Below, piece after piece: positions 33,448 to 43,583 of a stretch of 64,000 nucleotides of DNA. The notes beneath the pieces were generated by a model. The model saw only the letters and a program-made list of their open reading frames with translations. It was not told the origin of the DNA and ran no database searches. Each line of letters starts with the position of its first letter. Positions within the stretch are counted from its first letter, which is position 1. The translations under genes and the position numbers were made by a program. This DNA comes from an uncultured Emergencia sp. (lineage in GTDB: Bacteria > Bacillota > Clostridia > Peptostreptococcales > Anaerovoracaceae), in contig CAJFTU010000049.1 in NCBI GenBank assembly GCA_904420065.1, positions 100,552 to 164,551 of the forward strand, written 5' to 3'.

Positions 33448-34986
33448 ATGATTAAATGTAAGAAAGTACGCTTTGCTGCCCTTGGACTGATTGTCGCAAT
33501 GGTACTGATGTCTCTTACCGCCTGTGGCGGAAACGACAGCGGAAGCAGCGAAGAGAGAACGGATTTGAATTTTGCGGTGAGCGCAGAGCCAAACTCCCTG
33601 GATCCTATGGCCATCGCGATGATGAGCACATTCACCATTACTTATGCTATGTACGACAATCTCTTTGAGAAAAACGCAGATGGTGAATATGAACCGTCTC
33701 TGTGTGAAGAATATGAAATTTCAGATGATGGAACGGTATACACTTTTCATCTGAGAGACGATGTCAAGTTCCATGACGGAAGCCAGATGACGGCAGATGA
33801 TGTAGTTTTTTCGATCAACAGAACCATAGAAAAAGGCTGGGCTGCTGACATGACCGCGGCTATCGAAAAAGTAGAAAAAACCGACGACTATACGGTGGTT
33901 CTGACTCTGTCCAGACCGTTCGGCGGCATGATCGGAAGTCTCGCATCCCCTTATTTCTCCATAATGAGTAAGGCCTATTTGGAGGAAAATGGTGACGATA
34001 TCGTAGAGCGTCAGCCGATGGGAACAGGTGCGTACAAGTTTGTTGAATGGGTAAGCGGCGATCACATTACGCTGGAAGCCAATGAGGATTACTTCAAAGG
34101 CGCTCCGGCGATCAAGACCGTTACTTTTAAACCGATTACCGATAAGAACACAGGACTTGTCGCACTGCAGACAGGAGAGACCGATGCATTTCTGAATGTA
34201 AACTATTCGGACATCCCGACTGTTGAAGAAGACGAGAACTTAAGCTTCTACAGCACAGAGCTCGCTTCGGTATTATCGCTGAATATGAACGTTGAGGTCG
34301 AGCCGCTCAATGATGTTAAAGTGCGGCAGGCGATCAACTATGCGATCAATAAAGAGAATATCATTCAGGGTGCGCTGGAAAACCAGGGAACAGAAGCAAA
34401 CTCGTCTATTTCACCGACCTGCGACGGATATTCCGAAGATGTAACGGGATATGAATACGATCCGGAAAAGGCGAAAGAACTGCTTGCAGAAGCCGGATAT
34501 GACAGCCTCGACTTTACAATTAAAATCAAAGAAGATTCTAAGGTACAGAAGGTTGCCCAGGTTATTCAGTCGGATTTGAAGGAAGCCAACATAAACGTAG
34601 AAATAGAAATTCTTGAAGCTGGAGCTTATTCAACAGATGTTTATTCCAACGGCGATTATGAGATGACGATTACCAGCTGGTGCGCAATGTTTACTGACGC
34701 GTATTCTCTGCTGTACAGCCAATTCCATGAGGATTGCTATGGAAGCACAGGAAATATTACCCATGTGAGATCTGACGAGCTGTCGTCCATGTTGGACTCT
34801 GCGGCACAGGCCTCCGAGGATGAAAAGACTGCGGCTTATACAGAAGTTGCGCAGTATATAAGTGATAACGCATACGTTGCATCCCTTGTTTTCGAGCCGA
34901 CTACCATCACCACCAACGCTAATCTGCAGGGGGTAGAGGCTGATGCGCTCGGAATTTATCAGGTGAAGAATTTTTCATGGAAATAA
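33448..34986 (+). CDS. Peptide ABC transporter substrate-binding lipoprotein
   Basis: A 512-residue SBP family 5 protein (OppA/DppA). The signal peptide ends in a lipobox LTACG. The opening LNFAVSAEPNSLDPMAIAM, then TVYTFHLRDDVKFHDG and MTADDVVFSINRT are the family signature. It captures peptides outside the membrane and hands them to the permeases encoded next. The promoter is near-perfect and a stable hairpin follows the gene, so it is probably the most abundant product of the operon. Confidence 0.95.
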   Translation: MIKCKKVRFAALGLIVAMVLMSLTACGGNDSGSSEERTDLNFAVSAEPNSLDPMAIAMMSTFTITYAMYDNLFEKNADGEYEPSLCEEYEISDDGTVYTFHLRDDVKFHDGSQMTADDVVFSINRTIEKGWAADMTAAIEKVEKTDDYTVVLTLSRPFGGMIGSLASPYFSIMSKAYLEENGDDIVERQPMGTGAYKFVEWVSGDHITLEANEDYFKGAPAIKTVTFKPITDKNTGLVALQTGETDAFLNVNYSDIPTVEEDENLSFYSTELASVLSLNMNVEVEPLNDVKVRQAINYAINKENIIQGALENQGTEANSSISPTCDGYSEDVTGYEYDPEKAKELLAEAGYDSLDFTIKIKEDSKVQKVAQVIQSDLKEANINVEIEILEAGAYSTDVYSNGDYEMTITSWCAMFTDAYSLLYSQFHEDCYGSTGNITHVRSDELSSMLDSAAQASEDEKTAAYTEVAQYISDNAYVASLVFEPTTITTNANLQGVEADALGIYQVKNFSWK

Positions 34987-35039
34987 CGGAAAGTAGAATG
35001 TTCCAGAATAATTCGAGTTATTGAGAAAAACAGAATATG

Positions 35040-35070
35040 CAGGGATACTCGCATGTATGCGGTATCCCTG
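35040..35070 (+). promoter_or_regulatory. Intercistronic hairpin between SBP and permease genes
   Basis: CAGGGATAC pairs with GTATCCCTG, and CGCAT-GT-ATGCG extends the stem with one bulge. There is only a weak T-tract (TGGTTTTG), suggesting an mRNA-stabilising or partial-terminator element. Confidence 0.7.
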
Positions 35071-35095
35071 TGGTTTTGAAAGAAGGAATTCGTTT

Positions 35096-36028
35096 ATGAT
35101 CAAGTATATTTTACAGCGTCTGGCCATGATGGTAGTCGTTGTACTGGGGATTTCCTTTATCGTATTTACCATAATGAATCTTACGCCGGGAAATCCCGCG
35201 CAGCTGATCCTGGGACAGAGCGCTTCTCCGGAACAGGTGGCGAAACTGGAGGAGGAATTGGGGCTGAACAATCCGTTTTTTGTTCGGTATTTTGACTATA
35301 TTGTAGATATGTTTTCCGGTGACTTCGGCGAGTCTTATCAGACCGGTCTGCCTGTATTTGAAGAAATTCTGAGCAGATTCCCGACGACGCTTACTCTGGC
35401 GGCGATATCCATGTTTTTTGCTACGCTGATCGGTGTGCCGGTAGGCGTGGTGTCCGCAGTAAAACAGTATTCTTTTGTGGACGGAGTGAGCACGGTAGCC
35501 GCGCTGATCTTCGCGTCTATTCCATCCTTCGTACTGGGACTTCTGCTGATGCTGGTGTTCAGTTTAAATCTGGGCTGGTTTCCGGCAACGGGCATAACTG
35601 ATCTTTCTGGATATGTATTGCCGGCCATTACCCTTTCTACCTCAACCATGGCGACCCTGGTGCGTATGACCCGATCGACCATGCTCGAAGTGCTGAAACA
35701 GGATTATATCCGGACAGCCAGAGCAAAGGGCGCTGCGGAAAAGAACATTATCCTGCGCCATTCTCTGCGCAACGCGCTGCTGCCGATCGTAACGGTAATC
35801 GGCGTGGATTTCGGTTATCTTCTTGCGGGAACGGTTGTCATTGAGTCCGTTTTCGCTATTTCCGGTCTGGGATCCCTTTTGATTACCAGTATTCGTATGA
35901 AAGATACGCCGGTTGTCATGGCGGCGATCATGTTTGTTACCCTTGCGTACAGCCTTGTGAATTTGATCGTGGATATCATATACGCATATATCGATCCGCG
36001 GATAAAATCTCAATATGAAAGGGCGTGA
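35096..36028 (+). CDS. Peptide ABC transporter permease (DppB/OppB type)
   Basis: A 310-residue permease with six helices, starting MIKYILQRLAMMVVVVLGISFIVF. The family motifs TPGNPAQLILG and the EAA loop DYIRTARAKGAAEKNIILRHSLRNALLP are present. The track start at 35021 lies within the hairpin; ATG 35096 follows GAAGGAATT. It overlaps neither neighbour. Confidence 0.94.
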   Translation: MIKYILQRLAMMVVVVLGISFIVFTIMNLTPGNPAQLILGQSASPEQVAKLEEELGLNNPFFVRYFDYIVDMFSGDFGESYQTGLPVFEEILSRFPTTLTLAAISMFFATLIGVPVGVVSAVKQYSFVDGVSTVAALIFASIPSFVLGLLLMLVFSLNLGWFPATGITDLSGYVLPAITLSTSTMATLVRMTRSTMLEVLKQDYIRTARAKGAAEKNIILRHSLRNALLPIVTVIGVDFGYLLAGTVVIESVFAISGLGSLLITSIRMKDTPVVMAAIMFVTLAYSLVNLIVDIIYAYIDPRIKSQYERA

Positions 36029-36035
36029 AGACGAT

Positions 36036-36908
36036 ATGAATGAAAATACAGAGTATAAAGCCAGAAGTCAGTTTACTTCTGTCATGCACCGGCTGAAGAA
36101 GAATCGTCTGGCCATGCTTGGACTGACCATACTTTTAATAATGGCGGCAGTCGCTGTCTTTGCGGGCCTGATTGCCGACTACGATACGGATGTAATCGGT
36201 CAGGATACGGCGAACCGACTGCAGGGTCCTTCCGGAGAACACTGGTTTGGAACGGACCAGTTCGGAAGAGATGTCTTTGCCCGTATTATTTTCGGCGCCC
36301 GGTATTCCCTTACGCTTAGTATTATCGCCATGCTGATCGCTGTCGCCATAGGCGCGATCATCGGATCTATTGCCGGATTCTATGGCGGAATCAGAGATAA
36401 TATTCTGATGCGTCTAATGGATATTCTGCTCGCTATTCCTCCGATGCTCATGTCCATTTCCATCGTTGCCGCTTTGGGGCAGAGCATGGCTAACCTGCTT
36501 ATTGCCCTGTCCATCGCTTACATACCCGTGTTTGCCCGCGTAATCCGTTCGTCCATCATGTCGATCAAGGATCAGGAGTTTATCGAAGCGGCCAAATGCT
36601 GTGGAAGCAGCGATAAGCATATCATTTTTAAGCACATTATTCCTAACGCCATCGGACCGATTATCGTCCAGGCAACTCTGGCGATGGGCGCAACGATACT
36701 GATTATCGCTTCCCTGAGCTTTATGGGACTGGGTATACAGCCTCCGGCATCTGAATGGGGAACTATGCTCTATGAAGGCCGTGATTTTCTCAGACAGGCG
36801 CCGTACCTTGTCATCTTTCCGGGAGCGGCCATCACTCTGGCGGTTATCTCCCTTAACCTGCTTGGAGACGGACTCAGAGACGCTTTGGATCCGCGTTTAA
36901 AGAACTAG
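36036..36908 (+). CDS. Peptide ABC transporter permease (DppC/OppC type)
   Basis: A 290-residue second permease. The N-terminal cytosolic stretch, [37 protein letters not shown] and the EAA loop [22 protein letters not shown] are typical. ATG 36036 is preferred over 36015, which overlaps the dppB-type gene and has no ribosome-binding site. It forms the channel with the previous product. Confidence 0.94.
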   Translation: MNENTEYKARSQFTSVMHRLKKNRLAMLGLTILLIMAAVAVFAGLIADYDTDVIGQDTANRLQGPSGEHWFGTDQFGRDVFARIIFGARYSLTLSIIAMLIAVAIGAIIGSIAGFYGGIRDNILMRLMDILLAIPPMLMSISIVAALGQSMANLLIALSIAYIPVFARVIRSSIMSIKDQEFIEAAKCCGSSDKHIIFKHIIPNAIGPIIVQATLAMGATILIIASLSFMGLGIQPPASEWGTMLYEGRDFLRQAPYLVIFPGAAITLAVISLNLLGDGLRDALDPRLKN

Positions 36909-36917
36909 GAGGAAAAG

Positions 36918-37925
36918 ATGAGTGATACGATATTAAAGATAAACGATCTGCAGGCGGAGTACCGCACGGATGAGGGAGTATCTTCGGTCATCAACGGAAT
37001 TAATCTTACTCTTAACCGTGGGGAAACACTGGGACTTGTAGGAGAGACAGGAGCGGGAAAGACGACCACAGCCCTGTCTGTAATGCGTCTTCTTCCAAAG
37101 AAGACGGGGTATATTACGGGAGGAACCATAGAATTTGCCGAAGAAGGCGACCTGCTTACAAAGAGTGATGCCCAGATGCGTTCTATTCGAGGCCATCGCA
37201 TATCCATGATCTTCCAGGATCCGATGACCAGCCTTAACCCGGTAATACGGGTAGGAGAACAGATCAAGGAGTCCTTTAAGATTCACTTTCCTGACCTCAG
37301 CGATGAGGAAATGGAAAAGAAGGTCGATGAGATGCTGGAAATGGTAGGCATACCTTCATCGAGAAAAAGCGAATATCCTCATCAGTTTTCCGGCGGGATG
37401 AAGCAGCGCGTCGTCATCGCCATGGCGCTGTCCTGTGAGCCGGAGCTGTTGATCGCCGACGAACCGACCACGGCTCTTGATGTGACCATACAGGCTCAGG
37501 TTCTGCACATGATGCGCGAACTGAAGCGCAATCTGGGAACTTCTATGATTTTGATTACCCACGATCTGGGCATTGTCTCTCAGAACTGTGAGAAGGTGGC
37601 CGTAATGTATGCCGGCAACATTATCGAGTCGGGAAGCGCAGAAGAGATATTTGGTGAAACAAAGCATCATCCGTACACCGTCGGCCTGTTCGGTTCCATA
37701 CCGGATATGAAAAAGCCGACCAGACGGCTGGCACCGATAGAGGGCCTTATGCCGGATCCACTGAATCTTCCGTCGGGTTGTGTGTTTAGTCCGAGATGTC
37801 CTCACTGCATGGATATCTGTAAGGAGATAAAACCGGAGCCGACAGTCCTTGACGGCAGTCACACCGTATGCTGCCATCTGTTCGGCAAAGAAGGCACAGA
37901 CAAGGAGGCCGCAAAAAATGAGTGA
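36918..37925 (+). CDS. Peptide ABC transporter ATPase (DppD/OppD type)
   Basis: A 335-residue ATPase. Walker [10 protein letters not shown], signature [15 protein letters not shown], Walker [13 protein letters not shown]. The C-terminal oligopeptide-transporter extension has cysteines ([16 protein letters not shown]) that in this family can carry an Fe-S cluster. ATG 36918 follows AGGAGGAAAAG. It overlaps the next ATPase gene by 8 bases. Confidence 0.95.
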   Translation: MSDTILKINDLQAEYRTDEGVSSVINGINLTLNRGETLGLVGETGAGKTTTALSVMRLLPKKTGYITGGTIEFAEEGDLLTKSDAQMRSIRGHRISMIFQDPMTSLNPVIRVGEQIKESFKIHFPDLSDEEMEKKVDEMLEMVGIPSSRKSEYPHQFSGGMKQRVVIAMALSCEPELLIADEPTTALDVTIQAQVLHMMRELKRNLGTSMILITHDLGIVSQNCEKVAVMYAGNIIESGSAEEIFGETKHHPYTVGLFGSIPDMKKPTRRLAPIEGLMPDPLNLPSGCVFSPRCPHCMDICKEIKPEPTVLDGSHTVCCHLFGKEGTDKEAAKNE

Positions 37926-38895
37926 AAGACCTATGCTTGAGATAAAAAACCTGAAAAAGTATTTCCGCACGCCGGCCGGCCAGCTGCACGCTGTGGACGA
38001 TGTGACGCTTTCTATCCGAAAAGGACACACGCTCGGCGTCGTAGGAGAGTCCGGATGCGGGAAGACCACTCTCGGAAGAACCGTCCTCCGGCTCACCGAA
38101 CCTACTTCTGGCGAGATCATTTTCAACGGTGAAAATATCCTGGATTACAAGAAAGATAAAATGAAGCATCTTCGCAGAAAGATGCAGCTGATCTTTCAGG
38201 ATCCGTACGCATCATTGGATCCGCGCCTTTCCGTTGCGGAAATCATCAAGGAACCGATGATGGTCAACAAGATGTACAAGTCGAAAAAGGAAGCGGATGA
38301 AAAAGCCAAGGAACTGATGGATATCGTCGGCCTGGCCCGCCGCTTTGTCAACGCTTATCCCCACGAGCTGGATGGGGGCCGGCGCCAGAGGATTGGTATA
38401 GCCAGAGCTCTGGCTACGGATCCCGAGTTCATCGTCTGTGACGAACCCGTATCGGCGTTAGATGTGTCTATACAGGCTCAGATTCTGAATTTGATGATGG
38501 ATCTTCAGGAACAGCGACAGCTTTCCTATATGTTTATCACCCACGATATGAGCGTGGTCAGACACATTTCCGACGAAATTGCGGTAATGTATCTGGGACA
38601 GTGTGTCGAACTGGCGGAAAAAGAAGAGCTGTTCAACAACCCGAGACATCCGTATACGAAGGCTCTGCTGGCGGCAATCCCGGTCATCGATATTACCGCC
38701 CGCGATAAGGAACCGGAGCTGCTCAAGGGAGAGGTTTCATCGCCGGTAAATCCGGTAAATTACTGCAGATTTTACACTCGATGCAAGCATGCCTGCGAGG
38801 CGTGCAAAAACAGCGAATATCAGTTAAAGGAAGTTGCGGAAAATCACTATTCTGCATGCGTTCTTGAACAGACAGGGGAATTTAGACATGAATAA
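37918..38895 (+). CDS. Peptide ABC transporter ATPase (DppF/OppF type)
   Basis: A 325-residue partner ATPase. Walker A GESGCGKTT and Walker B FIVCDEPVSALD are intact, but the signature reads LDGGRRQR rather than LSGGQ, a variant known in part of this family. The tail has CRFYTRCKHACEAC. I use ATG 37918, spaced after AAGGAGG; the track adds 23 residues from the overlapped gene. It overlaps the aminopeptidase gene by 8 bases. Confidence 0.94.
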   Translation: MSERPMLEIKNLKKYFRTPAGQLHAVDDVTLSIRKGHTLGVVGESGCGKTTLGRTVLRLTEPTSGEIIFNGENILDYKKDKMKHLRRKMQLIFQDPYASLDPRLSVAEIIKEPMMVNKMYKSKKEADEKAKELMDIVGLARRFVNAYPHELDGGRRQRIGIARALATDPEFIVCDEPVSALDVSIQAQILNLMMDLQEQRQLSYMFITHDMSVVRHISDEIAVMYLGQCVELAEKEELFNNPRHPYTKALLAAIPVIDITARDKEPELLKGEVSSPVNPVNYCRFYTRCKHACEACKNSEYQLKEVAENHYSACVLEQTGEFRHE

Positions 38896-40129
38896 TATGA
38901 AAAAATGGCTGGAGAATTACGCCGATCTGATTTTAACAAGAGGTGTGGGACTGAAAAAGGGTGAAATCCTCGTGGTTGAAGAGACCTCGGTCACTGCGAT
39001 AGAGTTTCTGCGCCTGCTTGCGGAACGAGCTTACAAGCTGGGGGCCAAGGATGTGGTGATTCACTTTTCCGACCAGGAGCTGACACGCATACGCCTTGAG
39101 AATGCAGATACGGAGACTCTGTCCGAGGTACCGGAGTGGTGGGTCGACTCCCGAACCTGCTATGCAAAGGAAAAGGCCTGTTTTTTGAGACTGAATAACG
39201 ATTCTCCCGACGGTCTCGCCGATGTAAACGAGGAAAAGATTTCTCTGTGGAAAACGGCGACTACCGTTCCCCTCAAGGAGTTCAACTTTATAAAAAAGGA
39301 TAACAAGGTAAAGTGGAGCGCGTCGGCTATTCCGGGGAAAAAATGGGCAAAAAAAGTCTTTCCGGAACTTTCCGAAGAAGATGCGATGGAAGCGATGTGG
39401 CAGGCCCTGTTCAAAGCCTGCTATGTGACGGAAGAGAGCGGAACCGACGGTTGGGATGAGCACATCAGACAGATGAGAAGCAATGTGGTGAAACTAAATT
39501 CTCTTAATTTGCAGACGCTTCACTTCACCAATTCACTGGGAACGGATATCACCTTAGACATCTGTGACGACGCTGTCTTCGCCGGGGGTATTTGTCATTG
39601 CCCTGAGCCGGATGGTGAGATCTTTGCGCCGAATATACCGTCGGAGGAGATTCTGACCACTCCGCACCGTCTGAAAGTAAACGGCTGTGTTTACAGCTCC
39701 ATGCCTTTTGTTCACGCTGGCAATATTGTAGATAAGATGATGCTCAGGTTCGAGGAAGGCAGGGTTGTGGACTACAGTGCTGAAGTCGGAGAGGATGTTT
39801 TACAGGGAATACTGGATACCGACGAGGGAGCCCGGTATCTGGGAGAAGTCGCCCTGGTTCCTTACAATTCGCCGATCAATCAGATGGGAATCCTGTTCTA
39901 TAATACCCTGCTGGACGAAAACGCAGCGTGTCATCTGGCTCTTGGAGCTGGATATTCGGACATGATTGCCGGAGAAGACCGCAGTCTTGAAGCTTTGAAG
40001 AAGAAAGGACTGAATTCATCGGCGCTTCATGTGGATTTCATGTTCGGAACCAAAGATTTAAAGTGTGAAGGAACGTGCAAGGATGGGCGGAAGGTCACCA
40101 TATTCCGTGACGGCAACTTCTGTCTGTAA
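38888..40129 (+). CDS. M29 family aminopeptidase (AmpS/PepS type)
   Basis: A 413-residue cytosolic metallo-aminopeptidase of the thermophilic-aminopeptidase family. Features include LTRGVGLKKGEILVVEE, EEILTTPHRLKVNG, GEVALVPYNSPIN, LLDENAACHLALGAGY and the C-terminal HVDFMFGTKDL, in which the metal-binding Glu/His/Asp residues lie. ATG 38888 is inside the end of the ATPase gene, so it is translationally coupled: imported peptides would be trimmed at once. Confidence 0.92.
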   Translation: MNNMKKWLENYADLILTRGVGLKKGEILVVEETSVTAIEFLRLLAERAYKLGAKDVVIHFSDQELTRIRLENADTETLSEVPEWWVDSRTCYAKEKACFLRLNNDSPDGLADVNEEKISLWKTATTVPLKEFNFIKKDNKVKWSASAIPGKKWAKKVFPELSEEDAMEAMWQALFKACYVTEESGTDGWDEHIRQMRSNVVKLNSLNLQTLHFTNSLGTDITLDICDDAVFAGGICHCPEPDGEIFAPNIPSEEILTTPHRLKVNGCVYSSMPFVHAGNIVDKMMLRFEEGRVVDYSAEVGEDVLQGILDTDEGARYLGEVALVPYNSPINQMGILFYNTLLDENAACHLALGAGYSDMIAGEDRSLEALKKKGLNSSALHVDFMFGTKDLKCEGTCKDGRKVTIFRDGNFCL

Positions 40130-40153
40130 AAATGCGGAAAGGGATGGACGGAA

Positions 40154-41311
40154 TTGAAACACAGATTTATTTCTAAGAAGTACTGGAAGGACAAGTCCAC
40201 GGCGATGGGAAAGTCGGACGAGCTGGCCAAGGGCTTTGATGATGTGATCAATCTCAGTCTCGGAGATCCGGATTTGATCACCGACGACAGGATCATCGAC
40301 GCGGCTTTTGCGGACGCGAAGGCGGGACACACAAAATACACGGATTTCCGCGGAGATCCGGAGCTCCGCGCGGCAATTCGGGATTTTTACGGGGAGGAAT
40401 ACGGAATAGACCTGCAGGATGAAGAGATTTTCGTCGCGGCAAGCGGCTGCCACGGTATGTACCTGGCCCTTGAAGCCATCCTCGATCCCGACGACGAGGT
40501 GATTTTGCAGACCCCTTATTTTACCCCCTATCCCCAGCAGGTGGAACTGGCCGGAGGAATACCGGTAGAGCTTCCGACCTTTGAGGAAGAGGACTTTAAG
40601 ATCAACACATCCCGGCTTGAATCGCTGATCAACGAACGGACGAAAGCTCTGGTAATCAACACCCCGTCCAATCCGACCGGCAACTGTCTGACAGAAGAAA
40701 ATATGCGGGAAATCGGAGAAATCGCGCGGAAATACGACCTGATCGTCATCGCCGACGATATCTATACGGCCTTCAGCTATCAGTCTCCGTTTGTGCCTTT
40801 TCTCTCCATTCCGGGAATGAGGGAAAGGACGATAACCATAAACAGCTTCTCCAAGAATTTCACCATGACCGGTTGGCGCATCGGCAATATTATAGCGCCG
40901 GATTACCTGATCCGGACGATACAGACGATCAATGAAAACGTCGTATTTACCGCGCCTTCCATATCGCAGAGAGCGGCCATTGCCGCGCTGAAGTATCGCC
41001 GAAGCGTACAGCCTCCTATGGTAGAAGAGTACAGGTCCCGTACCTATTATGCGGCGGAACTGGTCAACGGCATAGAGTGGATGTCCACGGCCTATCCGCC
41101 TAAGGGGAGTTTCTATCTCTTTGTCAATATACGCAAAAGCGGTCTGACCTCGGAACAGGCCGCGGAGCAAATTTTGAAGGAAGCTCACGTGCTCACGCTG
41201 CCCGGAAATGCTTTTGGCCGCTGCGGTGAAGGGTACCTGCGGATAGCCTGTACTGTGGGTAAAGAGAAACTGAAAGAAGCTTTTGAACGGATCGCCCGGA
41301 TGGAGATATAG
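40154..41311 (+). CDS. PLP-dependent class I/II aminotransferase
   Basis: A 385-residue fold-type I aminotransferase. The PLP lysine is in NSFSKNFTMTGWRIG; NTPSNPTGNCL and IADDIYTAF are the usual cofactor contacts. The start is TTG 40154 after GGGATGGACGG. It closes the peptide operon and probably deaminates amino acids released by the aminopeptidase; amino-acid preference cannot be read from sequence. Confidence 0.93.
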   Translation: MKHRFISKKYWKDKSTAMGKSDELAKGFDDVINLSLGDPDLITDDRIIDAAFADAKAGHTKYTDFRGDPELRAAIRDFYGEEYGIDLQDEEIFVAASGCHGMYLALEAILDPDDEVILQTPYFTPYPQQVELAGGIPVELPTFEEEDFKINTSRLESLINERTKALVINTPSNPTGNCLTEENMREIGEIARKYDLIVIADDIYTAFSYQSPFVPFLSIPGMRERTITINSFSKNFTMTGWRIGNIIAPDYLIRTIQTINENVVFTAPSISQRAAIAALKYRRSVQPPMVEEYRSRTYYAAELVNGIEWMSTAYPPKGSFYLFVNIRKSGLTSEQAAEQILKEAHVLTLPGNAFGRCGEGYLRIACTVGKEKLKEAFERIARMEI

Positions 41312-41410
41312 ATATAATCTTTGTTCAAATGCAAATGCCCCTTTTTGCGGAGAGGACGCGCAGAAACCGACCGCGGGGCAAAAGACACGAAAAATAGATT
41401 GGTTACTATG

Positions 41411-41440
41411 GCAGGCCCGCCTTTGGCGGGTCTGCTTTGC
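41411..41440 (+). terminator. Terminator of the peptide operon
   Basis: GCAGGCCCGCC / GGCGGGTCTGC around TTT, followed by TTTGCGTT. Confidence 0.7.
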
Positions 41441-41445
41441 GTTAG

Positions 41446-41474
41446 TTGACAGCTTTTGCGGAATAACGTACAAT
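41446..41474 (+). promoter_or_regulatory. Promoter of dtd
   Basis: TTGACA, 17-bp spacer, TACAAT. Confidence 0.75.
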
Positions 41475-41524
41475 ACCTTTGGCAGCTTGGGACAAAGCTG
41501 GAGAAAAAATCAAGGAGTGAAGAG

Positions 41525-41971
41525 ATGAAATTTGTGATTCAGAGAGTGACCGGCGCTTCGGTGAAGGTCGGAGATGAGATAAAAGGAAAGATCGATAAGG
41601 GATTTCTGGTTCTTATCGGCGTAGGACAGGAGGATACAGAGGAAATCGCAGATAAGTTTGTGAAGAAGCTGCTTGGACTGCGCATCTTCGAGGATGAGAA
41701 CGGAAAAACCAATCTGTCGCTGAAAGACGTGGACGGGCAGCTTCTGTTGGTGTCCCAATTCACCCTGTACGCCAACTGTAAAAAGGGAAACCGCCCCAGC
41801 TTTGTGGAAGCGGGCGACCCGGAAAAGGCGGAGTCGCTTTACGAGTACATTATCGATCAGTGCCGTCAAACGGTCCCGGTGGTTGAAACCGGCGTATTCG
41901 GCGCGGAGATGGAGGTCAGCCTGGTAAACGACGGGCCGTTTACCGTCATCCTCGATGAAAAGATACTGTAG
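41525..41971 (+). CDS. dtd: D-aminoacyl-tRNA deacylase
   Basis: A 148-residue DTD enzyme that removes D-amino acids from t[16 protein letters not shown] opens it; [15 protein letters not shown] and the NDGPFTV loop (catalytic Gly/Pro motif region) are intact. ATG 41525 follows AAGGAGTGAAGAG; the track start is upstream and unsupported. It has its own promoter and terminator. Confidence 0.95.
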   Translation: MKFVIQRVTGASVKVGDEIKGKIDKGFLVLIGVGQEDTEEIADKFVKKLLGLRIFEDENGKTNLSLKDVDGQLLLVSQFTLYANCKKGNRPSFVEAGDPEKAESLYEYIIDQCRQTVPVVETGVFGAEMEVSLVNDGPFTVILDEKIL

Positions 41972-42006
41972 GAGCAGCGCAGCTGCAGAATTTGTTTTCG
42001 GCGCGG

Positions 42007-42054
42007 GAGCCGCCCGGACAGTGAAACGTTTTTCGCTGTCCGGGCGGCTCTTTT
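42007..42054 (+). terminator. Terminator of dtd
   Basis: A perfect 15-bp stem GAGCCGCCCGGACAG with its complement, ending TTTT. Confidence 0.9.
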
Positions 42055-42323
42055 AGCGGGAGGAGAACGGGAGTGAGGAGGCCTGCGGACCGTCTGAGCT
42101 GTTTTGGCTGTACCAAAGCGATAAAATTTTCTGAATAAAACTATCTTGGCCTATGCCAAAAAACAATTTTGGTACTTTTGGTCCACTATTCTTTGTGGTA
42201 ATCTAAGTTACGGTTTTACATAGACGTTGCCGCGGACATTTGCCCATGCAGGCTTCTGCGGCCGGGAGAAGAGACTAAACGGGGGAAACCATCAGATATT
42301 ATTATCATTTAAGGAGAGAACAG
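42055..42323 (+). other. Control region of the MFS gene
   Basis: The gap between the dtd terminator and the MFS gene holds no ORF with a ribosome-binding site. It contains an operator-like cluster at 42146-42184, listed separately, and ends in the site AAGGAGAG. Confidence 0.5.
42146..42184 (+). promoter_or_regulatory. Operator-like cluster upstream of the MFS transporter
   Basis: Overlapping palindromes TTGGC-CTAT-GCCAA and CCAAAA-ACAA-TTTTGG, followed by another TTTTGGT. The repeated half-site TTGG/CCAA suggests a dimeric regulator, plausibly the MocR protein encoded downstream. Confidence 0.5.
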
Positions 42324-43562
42324 ATGGTTAAAAAAATCGAGTCAAAACTGAGAAGCAACATCTGGAGCTTGATCATCTTGACTATATCAGGTTCCTTGAT
42401 CTACGCGCTTCCATATTTCAGAAACTACTATTACGATGCTTACGTTGAAACCTACAATTTAACCAACACGCAGATGGGAACCCTGGGCTCCATGTTCGGC
42501 GTGTTCGGTATGATATCCTACCTGTTCGGCGGCATAGTTGCCGACTTTATTTCGCCGAAAAAGCTGATTTCCGTATCTTTGGTTCTCACAGGACTGGCCG
42601 GATTTTCGCACTTATTCGTTTCTAATTACTCCATGCTCCTGATCATCTATCTGGTATGGGGCTTCACTTCGCTGTTCGCTTTCTGGCCTTCTCTGGTAAA
42701 AGGAATCAGAAGCATTGCAGGCAGTGATGAGCAGAGTAAGGCCTACGGCTTTATGGAAGGCGGAAGAGGAATTATGAACGCTGTTCACCTTGCCGTTGCG
42801 CTGGCCATGTTCAACTACATCAGCTCAAAGGCGAACGACGCCGCAGGAATTAAAGGTGTAATCACCTTTTACTCTATCGTAATGGTAGTTCTGGGCGTTC
42901 TGGTATTCATTCTGCTGAAGGATCCGGGAAAAACGGACAAGTCTGAACGCTTCAACTTCAAGCAGCTGTTAACGGTAATCAAAATGCCGCAGGTTTGGAT
43001 TCTTTCCCTGATTCTGTGCGCAACATATACCATGAACATTTCTTACATGTATTTCAGCCCGTTTGCAACTTCCGCTTTCGGTATTGCTACGGCGGGCGGA
43101 GCTCTGATCACCATTATGGCGGACTATGTTCGGCCGGTTGGATCCATCGGCGGTGGATTCCTCGCAGACAGAGTGGGAAGAGGAAGACTGATGACTGTCG
43201 GATTTCTCGTTATGGCAGTGTGCACCTTTGCCATCACTTTCCTGCACTCCATTACGCTGCCGGTATTCGTTGTGATCTGCGCGCTGCTCTATCTTGGCAT
43301 GTACTCCAACTACGGTCTGGTATTTTCCTTCATGGAAGAAGGCGGTATTCCGATGGAAGTTTCCGGAACAGCGATCGGTCTCATTTCCACGCTGGGTTAC
43401 CTGCCTGAGGTAATTTGTCCGCTGGTATTCGGCCGCACGATCGACGGATTTGGCGATGCCGGCTATCGGTACTACTTTATCGGTGTAGGCGTGATCATGA
43501 TCATTGGTATCTTTGCGCTGAGCATCTGGAACCGGAGTCTCAAGAAGAAAAAAGCGCTGTAA
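42324..43562 (+). CDS. MFS transporter
   Basis: A 412-residue major facilitator with 12 predicted helices. The loop-2/3 region reads GGIVADFISPKKL and the second-half equivalent GGFLADRVGRGRL, the usual MFS A-motif positions. It resembles the anion/solute:proton symporter branch of MFS, not drug exporters. Linked to an AbgA-like hydrolase, it may bring in an N-acyl or aminobenzoyl-type amino acid; this is inference. Confidence 0.88.
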   Translation: MVKKIESKLRSNIWSLIILTISGSLIYALPYFRNYYYDAYVETYNLTNTQMGTLGSMFGVFGMISYLFGGIVADFISPKKLISVSLVLTGLAGFSHLFVSNYSMLLIIYLVWGFTSLFAFWPSLVKGIRSIAGSDEQSKAYGFMEGGRGIMNAVHLAVALAMFNYISSKANDAAGIKGVITFYSIVMVVLGVLVFILLKDPGKTDKSERFNFKQLLTVIKMPQVWILSLILCATYTMNISYMYFSPFATSAFGIATAGGALITIMADYVRPVGSIGGGFLADRVGRGRLMTVGFLVMAVCTFAITFLHSITLPVFVVICALLYLGMYSNYGLVFSFMEEGGIPMEVSGTAIGLISTLGYLPEVICPLVFGRTIDGFGDAGYRYYFIGVGVIMIIGIFALSIWNRSLKKKKAL

Positions 43563-43583
43563 TGCGCAGATAGATGAAAGAAC

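Noticed and set aside
40058-41473. 471-residue minus-strand ORF opposite the aminotransferase
   Set aside because: Antisense shadow produced by codon bias of the aminotransferase gene; no motifs.
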